A stretch of DNA of 64,000 nt, taken from assembly GCA_027422505.1 (NCBI GenBank), contig JAPQWV010000050.1, positions 2,790,001 through 2,854,000 on the forward strand, given 5' to 3'. This DNA comes from Craterostigma plantagineum (Eukaryota; Streptophyta; Magnoliopsida; Lamiales; Linderniaceae). Both the position numbers and the translations under genes were made by a program. Below are positions 34,020 through 44,515 of the stretch, in pieces (position 1 is the stretch's first letter; every line of letters starts with the position of its first letter). Under the pieces are notes generated by a model. It saw only the letters and a list, made by a program, of their open reading frames with translations, did no database searches and was not told where the DNA came from.

Positions 34020-34620
34020 TCGATGTTTATTATATCACCATCCTGCAGAAAAAAAAAATGACGTAAAGAAAAAGGGAAAGGAAAACATAAATTGTCGTGA
34101 ATCAGGTATTTCCATGGCACATGCATTCATTAACTGATGTGCATTCTTAGGAAAATCACCATACCCTAACGGCGAAGGAGCCCCAGCGTCGATGATCATT
34201 TGATGCACTGCTTTATCAATCTCATTCGTAGTCACTGAAGTCTCATTCGTAGTCACTGAAGGTTGTGAAGATTTCCAGAAATGTAAGAAAAATAATAAGC
34301 CAATAATGGTGCAACATTTCAATGTTTCTAACGAATTATAATTCGATCAAAAGAGCTAATTGGTTATTCTTGGAAACTACCACTTCTTACCCGAACTAAT
34401 GTTCCTGCAAAGTCCACCACCCGAGCAACAAGTTCACACGCAGCCCTCATACGTGCGATACCTTCAGCATCATGAATTTGATGCTCGCTCGCTATTTTGG
34501 GCAAAGCTTTCAAACCAACATAAGGGGGTTTGGGAATATCGGGCACGGGCAGTGATGGCAGCACATTTCCACGGAACAAAGGAGGTCTTCGCTGAAGATG
34601 AACTTTGAAGCTCACGTTCT
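34020..34620 (-). pseudogene. Methionine aminopeptidase (MAP1-type) fragment
   Basis: Three exon pieces in order on the minus strand: PKPPYVGLKALPK with HDAEGIARMRAACELVA near 34550-34400; VTTNEIDKAVHQMIID with PSPLGYGDFPK near 34260-34100; and DGDIINIDVTVYLN near 34050-34010. They match organellar MAP1. The usual CHGIPDSR reads CAMEIPDSR, losing the conserved His, and a 21-bp duplication repeats VTTNE. The metal-binding C-terminal half is absent. A dead fragment. Confidence 0.8.
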
Positions 34621-34714
34621 CTGTTTAAAGAAACCTAGGCATGTTAATATACTCAACCCCGTGCAGAAACTAAACAACCCCCCACATAAAATCTTCTAAA
34701 AATGGAAGAAACCT

Positions 34715-35087
34715 TCAAAGCAGTAAAGCCGATCCTCCTCCGCCGCCGTAACCCTCGAAACCACCCCAATAACCCATCGCCGCCGACGACCTTTCAACAA
34801 AACCAAGGCCGCCGCCACAGTAAGAGGAAAAGCAGCAGTCGTCGCAGACATACAGCCTAGGAACCTCGTCGGAATCTCGGATCCCGTTGCACCTCGTATG
34901 CTGCCAGCTGTTGCAAACGTTGCACGACACCATCCTCTCGACGTTGTCGTCCTTGGCACCGCACCTACACCTCACTGTCCAAGAATCCCAACCCCCTTCG
35001 TACCTCAATCCGCCGCCGCCGCCGAAGATCCTGACGGCCGTGAAGGTCACCTTCTTGTCAAGCTGCGGCGCTATGACTGTTGCTTGA
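34715..35087 (-). pseudogene. PHD-finger protein C-terminal fragment (MS1/MMD1-like)
   Basis: The minus strand encodes QFQATVIAPQLDKKVTFTAV and then a PHD finger: CRCGAKDDNVERMVSCNVC, SWQHTRCNG and YVCDDCC. Cys and His ligands of a C4HC3 finger are all visible. It ends in a Gly-rich tail and a stop at 34715. The wording resembles C-terminal PHD fingers of plant tapetum regulators of the MS1/PTC1/MMD1 kind. A stop lies upstream at about 35118, so only the last exon or part of it is present. Whether it is expressed cannot be judged. Confidence 0.7.
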
Positions 35088-35337
35088 AACTGTTGAGTGT
35101 TGACTCCCCAACTTTTTCAAAAGATTCACTCCCCCTTGCTCTTTCTGATCTCAACCATGCTGTTCGAAACTTGTCCGCCATTGAAGCATCTAACGAACTA
35201 CCATGGGAGAAAGAAAAATCAATATTCGCATCCCCTATAAAGCGTTTCTACTCGAGCAAAGATCCATCGCCCCAAAAACTAACAGAATAGAAAGATAAAA
35301 ACCCATAAAAGTTGAAAAGAAACTCAAAGCGAGCCAA

Positions 35338-35555
35338 TTAGGACGAAGCACCCTCGCCGGTTCGAGGTGAGGTCAACGAAAACAAAGTCAACAACCTCGG
35401 CTGTTCAGGTTCCCTCCACTCGGTGAAGGATGATGCAAGTGAAAGCCTTTCTCCTCCTCAGCCACGACGTCTGAGCCCGAAACGACGTCGCGCTTGAATG
35501 GGTCGGGTATCAGAGGCGTCACCGGGCTATTAAGCACCATGGAAAAGGGAGGAAA
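35338..35555 (-). pseudogene. VQ-motif gene, C-terminal part (other half at 48368-48530)
   Basis: The minus strand reads FPPFSMVLNSPVTPLIPDPF, then EEEKGFHLHHPSPSG and, after a one-frame shift, EPEQPRLLTLFSLTSPRTG before a stop. These are the conserved C-terminal phrases of VQ4/13/19/33-like proteins (LNSPVTPL, KGFYLHPSP, LFPVxSP). VQ proteins are WRKY and MAP-kinase partners in plants. The left end of the MULE begins right after the FPP codons. With the N-terminal half 12.8 kb away on the same strand, this is one split gene. Confidence 0.82.
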
Positions 35556-35680
35556 ATTTTAAAATAGAGGAACGATTCTATTTCGTTTTAAAAAAAGAGG
35601 AACGGGTTCTCAAATGACTGAAATACCCTTACTAAAAAACTGGTTAAGGAGGCTAATCCGTTTTTTTAACAGTGAAAAGT

Positions 35681-36418
35681 TATTCGAGTTTTATTCTAGT
35701 GACATAATACTCGAATAACTGACTCGAATAAATGCATTTTTGACTTATTAAAAGCGAAAAATTATTCGGATTTATTCGAGTAAAAGCAAGACTCGAATGA
35801 CTTACTCTAATAATAAATCGAAGAGATAAGGTGACTCGAATAATGTGCAGAAAATTTAAACGAGTAAGCTACATTATTCGAGTATCTTATCGAGAGTTCT
35901 TTTCGAGTCAAAACTCGAATACAGAACTCGAATAATATACTCGAATAAGCAGTGTTTTAAAAAGCTCGGAAAGAAAATTAGACACAAATCACTCGAAAAC
36001 CTTAAATCCCTCGCGCTCTCTCTTCGAAACCAAATCACTCGAAAAATCGTACACAAGCCCAAGCATAATCATCAATGGCGAAAAGAAAAACGAGATCATC
36101 GGAGCCTTCCGCGCCTGTTCGTAACCGGGTGGATGAGCAAATCGACGGCGGTAGAGCCACGGTGAGTTTTTGGTCGCATTTTGGGTTTTTGTTAAATCGA
36201 ATTGGTTGAACGAATTTCTTGGTTAGATCTTTTGTTATTAGCGTTAAATCGATCGATTTTGATGTTAAATCTTTGCGTAAACGTCGTAATCGGTCGGATT
36301 TTTGTAAAAATCGTTTTCATCGCCTTTTCGAGTATTTATTCGAGTAATTAGGGTTCGAATATCTGCTTGACTTATTCGAGTGATGTTTTACTCGAATAAT
36401 TTACTCGAATAACAGTGA
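35681..36418. repeat. TTCGAGT/ACTCGAA repeat cluster, left
   Basis: About 18 copies of the 7-base word TTCGAGT or its complement, usually within TTATTCGAGT. They cover the region upstream of the Ulp1 gene and its first intron. Confidence 0.85.
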
Positions 36419-39400
36419 ATTTTGCTTTTTTTTGCGTTTTCAGATCTATCTTCCGACGAAGTTGCCGGCGGACAATTTCTACCATGCCACCCTCACTCTG
36501 AACGCGCAGTACATGTCGGTATGCGAACGCATCCGTACGCTTTTGAACGAGGAGGAAATGGAGGAGATGGTTAGACGGACTCAGTTCGGGAACCTGATAA
36601 AGGTGGCCCGAAACCACTACAACTCGAACATGATCATGTGGTATTTGATGAGCCGGCAGGTGGAGTACATGCCGGACTCGAAGGAGTTCTGGATGGTCGT
36701 TCGTGGGCGACCATTACGATTTTCATTGGTCGAGTATTGCCTACTCACGGGCCTCGACTGCGGCGCTAACGAGCCGGAGATACCGTCATCGAACGAGTTT
36801 GCGACGGGGCATTGGCCTGGTATTAATTCTATTTTTTTATCTTTTGATTCGTTTTTTTACTTCGATTTCAAAAACTAACGTTTGTTTTATGGCTCGCAGG
36901 CAAGCCCGTTATATATTTACACGATTTGGAGAAGAAAATCACGGAAATGATCCGTGACGCCGGTGGAGCCTCGGGCGTTCATCCCGAGAAATTGAAGATG
37001 GCGGTCCTTTATTTTGCCGTCGGGGTGCTAGGGGAGCGGAGGGTAAAGAAGGACTTGAAGGTCAAGGAGGAGTGGCTCCGTCTGGTGGAGGACTTCGACC
37101 GCTTCAACGAATATCCTTGGGGAAGGATATCGTTCGAGGAGGTCATTTATGGTCTGAACAAAGACCTCTTGGAGAGGGCGATGGAGATGGCATCGAATGG
37201 AAGAACCCAAACAACCTTCGATATCAGCGGCTTCGTAATGCCGCTTCAGGTAATTAAATTAGTTTCGTATTATTATTTAAGACATATTATATTTATTTTA
37301 ACTTACTTCTACTCTCTTTTATCAGGTTCTGGCATACGAGTGCTGGCCGACCGTCGGGCAAGAATTCACTGTGAGAAGAGCCGGCGAAGGGCTCCCGCTA
37401 CCCCGTATGTGCCATTGGAAGACGACATTTTACGGCAAGAGCTCTGCTCCGGGATGGCAAGCGGTCGAGCGTGCATTCGGTGCCGTGGCGATGTATTTAA
37501 GTATATTTATTTATTTATAATATGGATTTATTTAGATTGCGTTTTCTAAATTGTACAAATACACAGGACGTGCGGTGTTGCCTTACACCGACCGATGCTG
37601 AAGCCGATTCAAGGCACTTCCGCACGGTCGCCGGATTTTGTGGCAGCCGGAATGATGCCGTGGCCCAGAGGATAGTGGAGCATCTTCTAAATGGGCTGCC
37701 GGTCTACTGCACCGAGCATCGGCTTGCTCCGTCTCCTCCTCGGCCGTCTCCTCCTCCGAGGCCGTCTCCTCCGAGGTCTTCTCCTCCGAGGCCGTCTCCT
37801 CCTCCTTCCGGCTCAATCATCGCCCATTTCGATAGAAGAATGGACAGGCTGGAAGGCGATGTACGGGATTTGCGGACGGAGATTAGGGAGCTGCGCTCGA
37901 TCGTGGTCCAAGGTATGTCTTACTTAATGTTTATTTTATAAGATTATATTGATATTACGTAAATCTAACGTAATACTCTAATTTTGTAGCCCTTGAGAGC
38001 CTGACGCCGAGAACGGTGCGGGATATTACGAGAAGCTACGATCAGGACATGCCGCCTCCTTCGTCTCCTCATTCGCCGCCGACGGGGAGTCGGGAGCAGG
38101 GGGGGAGAATGTGGAGATGGAGGCCGAGATGGAGGCCGCGGCCGTGGCGGCGGAGAGGGCCGCGGCGGAGGCGGCGGAGAGGGCCGCGGCGGAGAGGGCG
38201 GCGGCGGAGAGGGCCGCGGCGGAGGCGGCCGCGGCGGAGAGGGCCGCGACGGATAGGGCGGCGGCGGAGAGGGCCGCGGCGGAGAAGGGCGGCGGCGGAG
38301 AGGGCCGCGGCGGAGAGGGCGGCGGCGGAGAGGGCGGCGGCGGAGCAGGCGGCGGCGGAGAGGGCCGTGGCGGATAGGGCGGCGGCGGAGAGGGCCGCGG
38401 CGGAGCAGGCGGCGGCGGAAGCGGAGAGGGCGGCGGCGGAGGTGGCGGCAGAAAGGGCCGCCACGGCGTCGAAGGCAAAGAAGGCGGCGTGGGCGGAGGC
38501 GCAGAGGGCCGCCGCGGCGTCGAAGGCAAAGAAGGCGGCGGAAGCGGAGGTGAGGCGGCCACGGACGGAACGTGCGAAGAAGAAGTCGAGGTTGCTTTCG
38601 AGTCCGTATACGCCGACGCCCGATTTGACCCCTCGCGTTGCAATACAACGCCGCGCGGACATAGAGCATATCATCGGCGAGAGGGTGAAGAATTGGGATG
38701 CCGTCGCGGCGGAGGTGGCAAGAATGGGCGCAAATGAGGAACGGCAAGGAATCCTCCAAGCGTACGACAAGAAATTCTTTGCCGACCTGTCCACTCTGAA
38801 AGTGTGGCTTTCGGATGAGGTATGTGTGTTTTTTGCTAAATATGTTCTAATTATTTCGTTTAATAACATTATATGCTATTATTGCAGCACGTCAACGAGG
38901 CATTCAGCGGGTTCACGGCGATGCAAGAAAACTACGTGCATGCGGAGCGAATCGCGTACGTGAATGCCAACTTCGCACATGCAGTCAGGATGGAGTCCGC
39001 CAAACCGCGACCGTGGAACGTGTCCTCGTTCGACCTATTCGCCACGGGAGAGATCAATGCGATATACGGCGACAAGCCGTCACTTCACTGGAGCCAAGCG
39101 GATGTGGCCGTCATCCCATTGGCATTTAACTCGCATTGGGTGCTCCTCGTCGCTCGGTTCAAGGAGAGGAACATCCTCGTTTTGGATTCCGATCGCAGCA
39201 GCGATTCGGACTTGAGGGCAAGGAAGCCGTTCCTCGATCCTTTGGCCGAAGTGATACCGCTGATGCTTCAACACGTAGGTGTGGAGCAAGAATTCGGGGA
39301 GAAGTTTGCTTGGGTGCGGTGCCCCAATTTCCCTCAACAACGTCTCAGGTAATTTTTTTATTTTCTCACTTTCTTATTTTCTTATTTTCTTAAACCTGAA

Positions 39401-39560
39401 ATTGTTATATTTCTCGAACAGCGGAGAGTGCGGTATGTACATGCTTAGGGCCGCGATGTCTCTGTTGATCGGTAACAGAGATGATCTCTACGCTTTGGAC
39501 GATTCTAAAGTTGCCTTGTTTAGAAAGTTTTTGACTATATGTATTTATTTTAACAATTGA
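36075..39560 (+). CDS. MULE-borne Ulp1-like cysteine protease (C48), 8 exons
   Basis: Predicted exons: 36075-36161, 36444-36819, 36900-37249, 37326-about 37492, 37567-37912, 37990-38819, 38888-39348, 39422-39560. The first part is a DUF1985-like domain (FRGRPLRFSLVEYCLLTGL-type wording in exon 2, PWGRISFEEVIYGL in exon 3). A Pro-rich stretch, a coiled coil and an Ala/Glu repeat domain follow. The C-terminal C48 domain keeps a full active-site set: His in NSHWVLLV, Asp in VLDSD, Gln in NFPQQ, Cys in GECGMYM. C48 enzymes cleave SUMO-like tags. GT-AG sites support all introns, but the exon 4 to 5 phase does not fit cleanly. Total about 900 residues. It could be expressed, or recently dead. Confidence 0.78.
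38105..38570 (+). repeat. GC-rich coding minisatellite in Ulp1 exon 6
   Basis: Tandem 15-base units of the form GCGGCGGAGAGGGCC, in frame encoding repeats of AAAER. GC content is far above the surroundings. The repeat is open in nearly every frame on both strands, which explains the many overlapping open frames there. It would form a charged helix or coiled coil. Confidence 0.88.
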
Positions 39561-39689
39561 GATATTGTATGAACCGTTTTAGATATATTTGTATAGATTT
39601 TTTGATTTGGAATTGTTCTGTGTTATGGTTGGTTGAGTTGCTGTTGAGGTTGTTCAGAGTGTTCAAGGTTCAGTGTTGTTTTTTCCAAA

Positions 39690-40590
39690 TTTCACTGTTA
39701 TTCGAGTGAAAGAGCTTGTTCGAATAATGATAATTATTCGAGTAAGCTAATCGAGCTTAATTCGAGTACCTCATAGCGCTCGAATAAGCTTCACTGATCA
39801 GTTGATTTTATCGGACTTCACTGTTATCCGAGTCAAAGATCTTGTTCGAATAATGGGAATTAAACGAGTAAGCTATTCGAGCTCAATCCGAGTTATCATA
39901 CAACACTCGAATAAACTTCACTGGATTAGTTGTTTCTGTCGAACTTCACTGTTATTCGAGTGAAAGAGCTTGTTCGAATAATGCTACTTTTATCGAGTTG
40001 CATATTTGAGCATATTCGAGTATAATACATAACTCGAATAATTTAAAAATCGAAAATATTGTTTTTATATCATGAGCATGAAATGTTAAATAACATGAAA
40101 ACATTTCATGTTAAATATCATTTCATGTTAAATAATATTTTCTTTCTAAGTAATAAGATATTATAGAGATTCTTGAAAAAAAAGAAAATCAAGTTGATAT
40201 TTCGATACATGTTATATATATTGTTGATGGGAATGTATATACTAAAGTCCTATCTACCAATGTATTTCATTGTATGTTATGCAACGAATTTTATTAAACA
40301 TTGTTAATCTTCATAAAGCGACTTATTAACATCATGAAGGCCCTAAAACATCGAAATATTGATATTTATACATCTATGTATCGAGATAATTAAAATTCAA
40401 AAATTCTGAAAAGAACACTCGAATTACAAGATATTATTCGAGTACGGTATTCGATTTTTTTGTAAATTATTCGAGTTACTCGGTTACTCGAATAAGTTCA
40501 GGTTTTCATTTTCGACTTTTTATTGTTACGTTATTCGAGTGACCTATTCTAATAATATTCGAGTTGTGCATTTTACTCGAATAACAGTGA
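39690..40590. repeat. TTCGAGT/ACTCGAA repeat cluster, centre
   Basis: About 14 copies of the same word between the 3' ends of the Ulp1 and MURA genes. The interval also holds short inverted words (ATGTTAAATA-like) near 40080-40130. Confidence 0.82.
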
Positions 40591-40706
40591 AAAAAGCTAC
40601 AATCAAGCCAAACTCACAATAATCCATCAATCTCATACAACCTCATACATCAAACTCATACAACCTCATACATCAAACTCATACAAACTCATACATCAAG
40701 ATTTAC

Positions 40707-42928
40707 TTAATGTCTACGACCAAACTCACCGACGGACGGAAACCTCCTTTCTTTTCTCCGACCACGCCTTGCTACGAACGGAGGCGGCAACACCAATTGA
40801 TCCGAGGTATCCCACTCGGCTTGATCCGGAACCGGCGAAACTCGTCCGTGATAAGCAGACTGCCACGTTAGGACAGAATAATATTCCGAACACAACGGGT
40901 AGAAACTCATGTTCGCTCGTAGACTCGCCGCGATTACATGTGGACAAGGAATCCTGTCGATGTCGAATTGGCGGCACGTACAAGTCTTCGACCGCAAGTT
41001 AACAATGGCACGACCCCCCGGAGATCGGACATCGTACTCATGCGGAGCGATTTCATGTACTTCATACCCTTGACTTAGCTCATACCTCTCACGGAGCTTC
41101 ATTTCCACCGTCGGGGTAAACCGCGTGGTTGCTTGTCCAGATTGCTGTCTGTATCTAGCAAACCAATCCGCCGTCAGCCTCTGTCTCGATTCCAGAAGCG
41201 CAATGATCGGTAGCTTTCTTTCTTCGCGGAGTCTTGCATTAATCGATTCCACCCCGTTCGTAGTCATGATGTTATAGCGAGACGTCGGAGAATAGGCTCG
41301 ACTCCATCGTTCCTTAGTATCAGTCTGTTGCAAATACGCGTATGCGATGGGAAACCTATTCTCAAAATCACCATATTGTGAATCAAAGTCGCATTGCTTG
41401 TATATTTTAGCAATGTGTATGAACGTCTCGGTCGCACCCTGCTTCTTACACCTGCTTTTCATATTTTGTGACATGTGCCAAATACAATGACCGTGGTGTG
41501 CACGACCGTAGACGGCTGCAACGGCGGCTTTGATAGAAGGAGATCTGTCGGATACGATGACAAGATCGTCCTCGTTGGGCACGACTTGCAAGAGCTCGTT
41601 CAAGAACCACGACCAAGCTTCTATGCACTCGTTATTGTCGATTATGCCCCAAGCTAAAGGAAACTGATGGCGGTCGCCATCCTCCGCTGATGCAATGAGC
41701 AACGTACCCCCATGTGACGGTATCCCGCAATACAAGCACCAAGGGATAGGAATGCGTGCTTAAATCTCCGCTCGTCGTCCAGATATACACTTGCTATGGT
41801 TCCCGAATTCACTCTTCTCAACGTCGACAGGTACGACGGCAACAGCTTGTAACTCTCATCGGGGTCACCCTTCATTGCATTTTGTGCTAAAATGCCTCCT
41901 TTCCATGCTTTGAAGTACGAAACTTCAATCCCACGATTTCTCAGCATTGTTTGAATGAGTTTAGGGGCCGGTGTACTTGTTGAACCCTGAAAAGATTCAA
42001 GCAGCATATCACTCACGGAGGTTGACGATGCTTGAGTGAGTCTTGCGTTCCGATTTGCAAGGTCGCACGTATGTGTGTTGCAATACGTACGAATCGAGAA
42101 TACGGATGTATCCTTAATCTTCGCCGTCCATATCCTCCAAGTACATCCATTCTCTTTGCATCTCACGCCATAGTACGATCGGGAAGATTTTATAATCTTG
42201 ACCTCGAAGCATGCCTCTATAGCAACTCTTTGGATCCTATTCTTGACGGCCTTCTTATCCTCGAATTCATCACCGACCTTCATGGTGGAACCGTCGGTAA
42301 AAGAATACCGATCGCTAGGAATAGTTGCATTTTCCTCTTCCTCCTCCTCCTCATCATTCCCGTCCGCATTTTCTCCGTCTACGCCATCAAAATTGACGTG
42401 CACGTTCTGCCGTGATGCAACATTCTCATCACGGTCGTTCGCCTCATTGTGACCTTCACCCCCATAATTCACATCTTCGCATCCGCCAAAGTCGATGATA
42501 CGGTCAAAATAATCATCGATGTAACCACCTCCATCGCTACGAACCTCAATTGGAACGGGACCAACTTCATCATCCGCGAGAGTTTGACGGTGGAGGGACG
42601 TAGGGAGTCCAATCTCCACACGGAGAATCGGTCTATCCATTGGACCCCCTAAGTATATATAACCCTTCAACTCTCGATCATTCTTTATATACAACGGAGC
42701 ACGCCCTTCCATACCTCTCATAGATGGCTGATAACTTAGCTTTAACTCCGGCCTCCCGCTTACGCCAATAGTCTCGTATATTTCGTTCCGCAGATCGTCC
42801 AGCAAACAACAATCGACATCGAACCCAATGGGCTTCATATTTGTTCCCATCCTTGGAACCCATGTCCATTTATTATCATTCCCAATTATCCATTCTCCAT
42901 CGTAATCAATCATGATGCTGGTCGGCAT
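40707..42928 (-). pseudogene. MURA transposase of the MULE, deleted and frameshifted
   Basis: First part, 42928-about 41725: N-terminal region (IMIDYDGEWI start), acidic linker (DEEEEEEE), the MuDR-type DNA-binding region (DGSTMKVGDEFEDKKAVKNRI, then CKENGCTWRIW) and FLSLGACIAGYRHM. Second part, from about 41735 down to 40707, resumes at GGTLLIASAEDGDRHQF with LAWGIIDNNECIEAW, IVSDRSPSI, HGHCIWHM, and the SWIM zinc finger CTCRQFDIDRIPCPH. The segment with the first catalytic Asp, expected between RHM and GGTLL (VVxIDGTHL-like), is missing and the frame changes at the join. The DDE transposase cannot work. The exon starts just after a CAG acceptor-like site. Confidence 0.9.
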
Positions 42929-42969
42929 AACCTGCATATGAAACAAATCATTGTTAATAAAATTTAATT

Positions 42970-43390
42970 GCAATATGCATTATTCGAATAATTTCAATAT
43001 TCGAAAGTTGAAATTAATCGAGTAAACAATTCGAGTAGTAAAACAACTCGAATAGAGTCTTCGAGTATTAAGATTTTGAAGACACTCGATAAGTTGTTAT
43101 CGAAGAAATAAATGGAATAAATCAACTTTTATTGCAAACGAGTTATTCGAGTAAATAAAATATTCGGAACCAAAATTATTCGAGTAAGACATTCGAGTAT
43201 ACGTTTAACTCGAATAACATATCCGAATAATATGTAAGTGTAAAATTTCATAAACAATAGTATTAATCGAGTAAAGTTTCCGAGTTTATTCGAGTTTGAT
43301 GTCCGAATTGTATGTTGCCAAAACAACTTATCCGAGTGACTTTTCGAGTCAACGTAAACTCGAATAATAGACTCGAATAATCGGAAAACG
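42970..43390. repeat. TTCGAGT/ACTCGAA repeat cluster, right
   Basis: About 11 copies in 420 bases upstream of the MURA gene, matching the left cluster upstream of the Ulp1 gene. Confidence 0.85.
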
Positions 43391-43830
43391 AAAATTTTCT
43401 GCAAATTCGCACAGATCTAAGGTTAAAATGCTACCCATAACTACCCAAACCTTCGAAAATCTAATACCCGATGCTCGAAATGTAAATGTCATTAACATGA
43501 ACGGAAATTACAATGCCCGAAAATATATACTTGTAACCGGTTAACATGAACGGAACTTACTGTATATGCGTTCAAGAACGAAATTGGGATTCTTGGAGCT
43601 TGGGTGTTTCGATTTCGGCGGATGCTTCAGCTCGTTTTTCCTTCAAGATCTCGTTTTGGTGCTTCGTGGGTGCATTAATCAATGAGGTTGGTGCGTTTTC
43701 TTTTTTTATTTAGGTATTAATTAGGGGTTTAGTTAATTAAGGAAACATGTTCCTCTTTTTTTAATTGACTCGGTCAAGTTCCCTTTTTTTAAAAAGAAAC
43801 CAAAAGTAATCTTATTTTTTAAAATAGCCC

Positions 43831-43948
43831 AGCCGTGTATATATAGGGTGACACAGTTTACATCTTGGCCCCTGCTATTATCTATTTTACATATCAGTCT
43901 AAGAATACTTTCTAGAATCACAGATTGATCCTAATACACTCTTTTACA
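43831..43948 (-). repeat. Copia D 3' LTR (element sense), truncated
   Basis: Matches 48251-48367 with minor indels. Directly abuts the MULE end (TTTTAAAATAGCCC). The LTR starts TGTAAAAG but stops soon after a TATATATA motif, so the region after the expected transcription start is absent. Confidence 0.7.
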
Positions 43949-43960
43949 CTCCCCTCAAAT

Positions 43961-44515
43961 TTAGTGTTCATACAAGTTTAGAACACCAAATTTGGACAGC
44001 AAATACTCGAACCGATCTCTTCCAAGTGCTTTAGTAAGCATGGCTGCTAGCTGTTCTTGAGAGGATAGATATTCAGTCTTGATTACTTGCTCTTGAATCT
44101 TATCTCGCATGAAGTGGCAGTTCACTTCCATGTGCTTTGTTCTCTCGTGGAACACGGGATTAGCAGCTATTTGAATAGCAGATTTGGTATCTGAGAAAAC
44201 TGGTACTGGTTCAGTCCTCTGAATTCCCAGTTCTGTCATTACGCTGATCAGGCACATCACTTCTGTGGTGACTACAGCCATGGCTCGATATTCTGCCTCG
44301 GCTGAGCTCCTAGCAACTGTTTTCTGCTTCTTGGTTTTCCATGATATCAGTGAGTCTCCAAGAAATACTAGGTATCCTGTGAATGATCTTCTAGTGTTCG
44401 GACAAGCCGCCCAATCTGCATCACAGAAAGCTTTCAGACAAACCTTACTGTCAGACCTTAAAAACAGTCCCAAACCTGGTTTTTCCTTCAAGTACCTCAG
44501 TACTCTGTGTAACAC
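43961..44515 (-). pseudogene. Copia D RNase H
   Basis: An uninterrupted domain of about 180 residues: FCDADWAACPNTRRSFTGY, KTVARSSAEAEYRAM, NPVFHERTKHMEVNCHFMRD and the C-terminal LLSKFGVLNLYEH. The acidic residues of RNase H are present. A frame change near 44500 separates it from the reverse transcriptase. Confidence 0.9.

Larger units (their letters stand above)
35556..43829. mobile_element. Mutator-like element carrying an Ulp1 protease gene (Kaonashi-like)
   Basis: About 8.3 kb between the broken VQ gene and copia D. It holds a spliced Ulp1/C48 gene on the plus strand and a MURA transposase on the minus strand, arranged tail to tail. The ends are T/A-rich and only weakly inverted (TTTTAAAATAG at both), as in non-TIR MULEs. 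No 9-bp duplication can be seen because both flanks were rearranged, so the ends are approximate. MULEs with captured ULP-like genes are known in plants as Kaonashi elements; this one fits that description. Confidence 0.82.

Noticed and set aside
34898..35290. Plus-strand 130-codon frame
   Set aside because: Antisense to the PHD-finger fragment over much of its length. Its remaining codons match nothing recognised and it has no start context or splice support.
38026..38869. Long overlapping open frames on both strands in the GC-rich region
   Set aside because: They are shadows of the GCGGCGGAGAGGGCC repeat in Ulp1 exon 6, which has no stop codon in almost any frame. Only the plus-strand frame joins the flanking exons.
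36075..39560. Ulp1 gene as an ordinary host SUMO protease
   Set aside because: It lies with a MURA transposase inside a MULE, shares the TTCGAGT repeats with it, and has the DUF1985-like front half typical of transposon-borne ULP genes.
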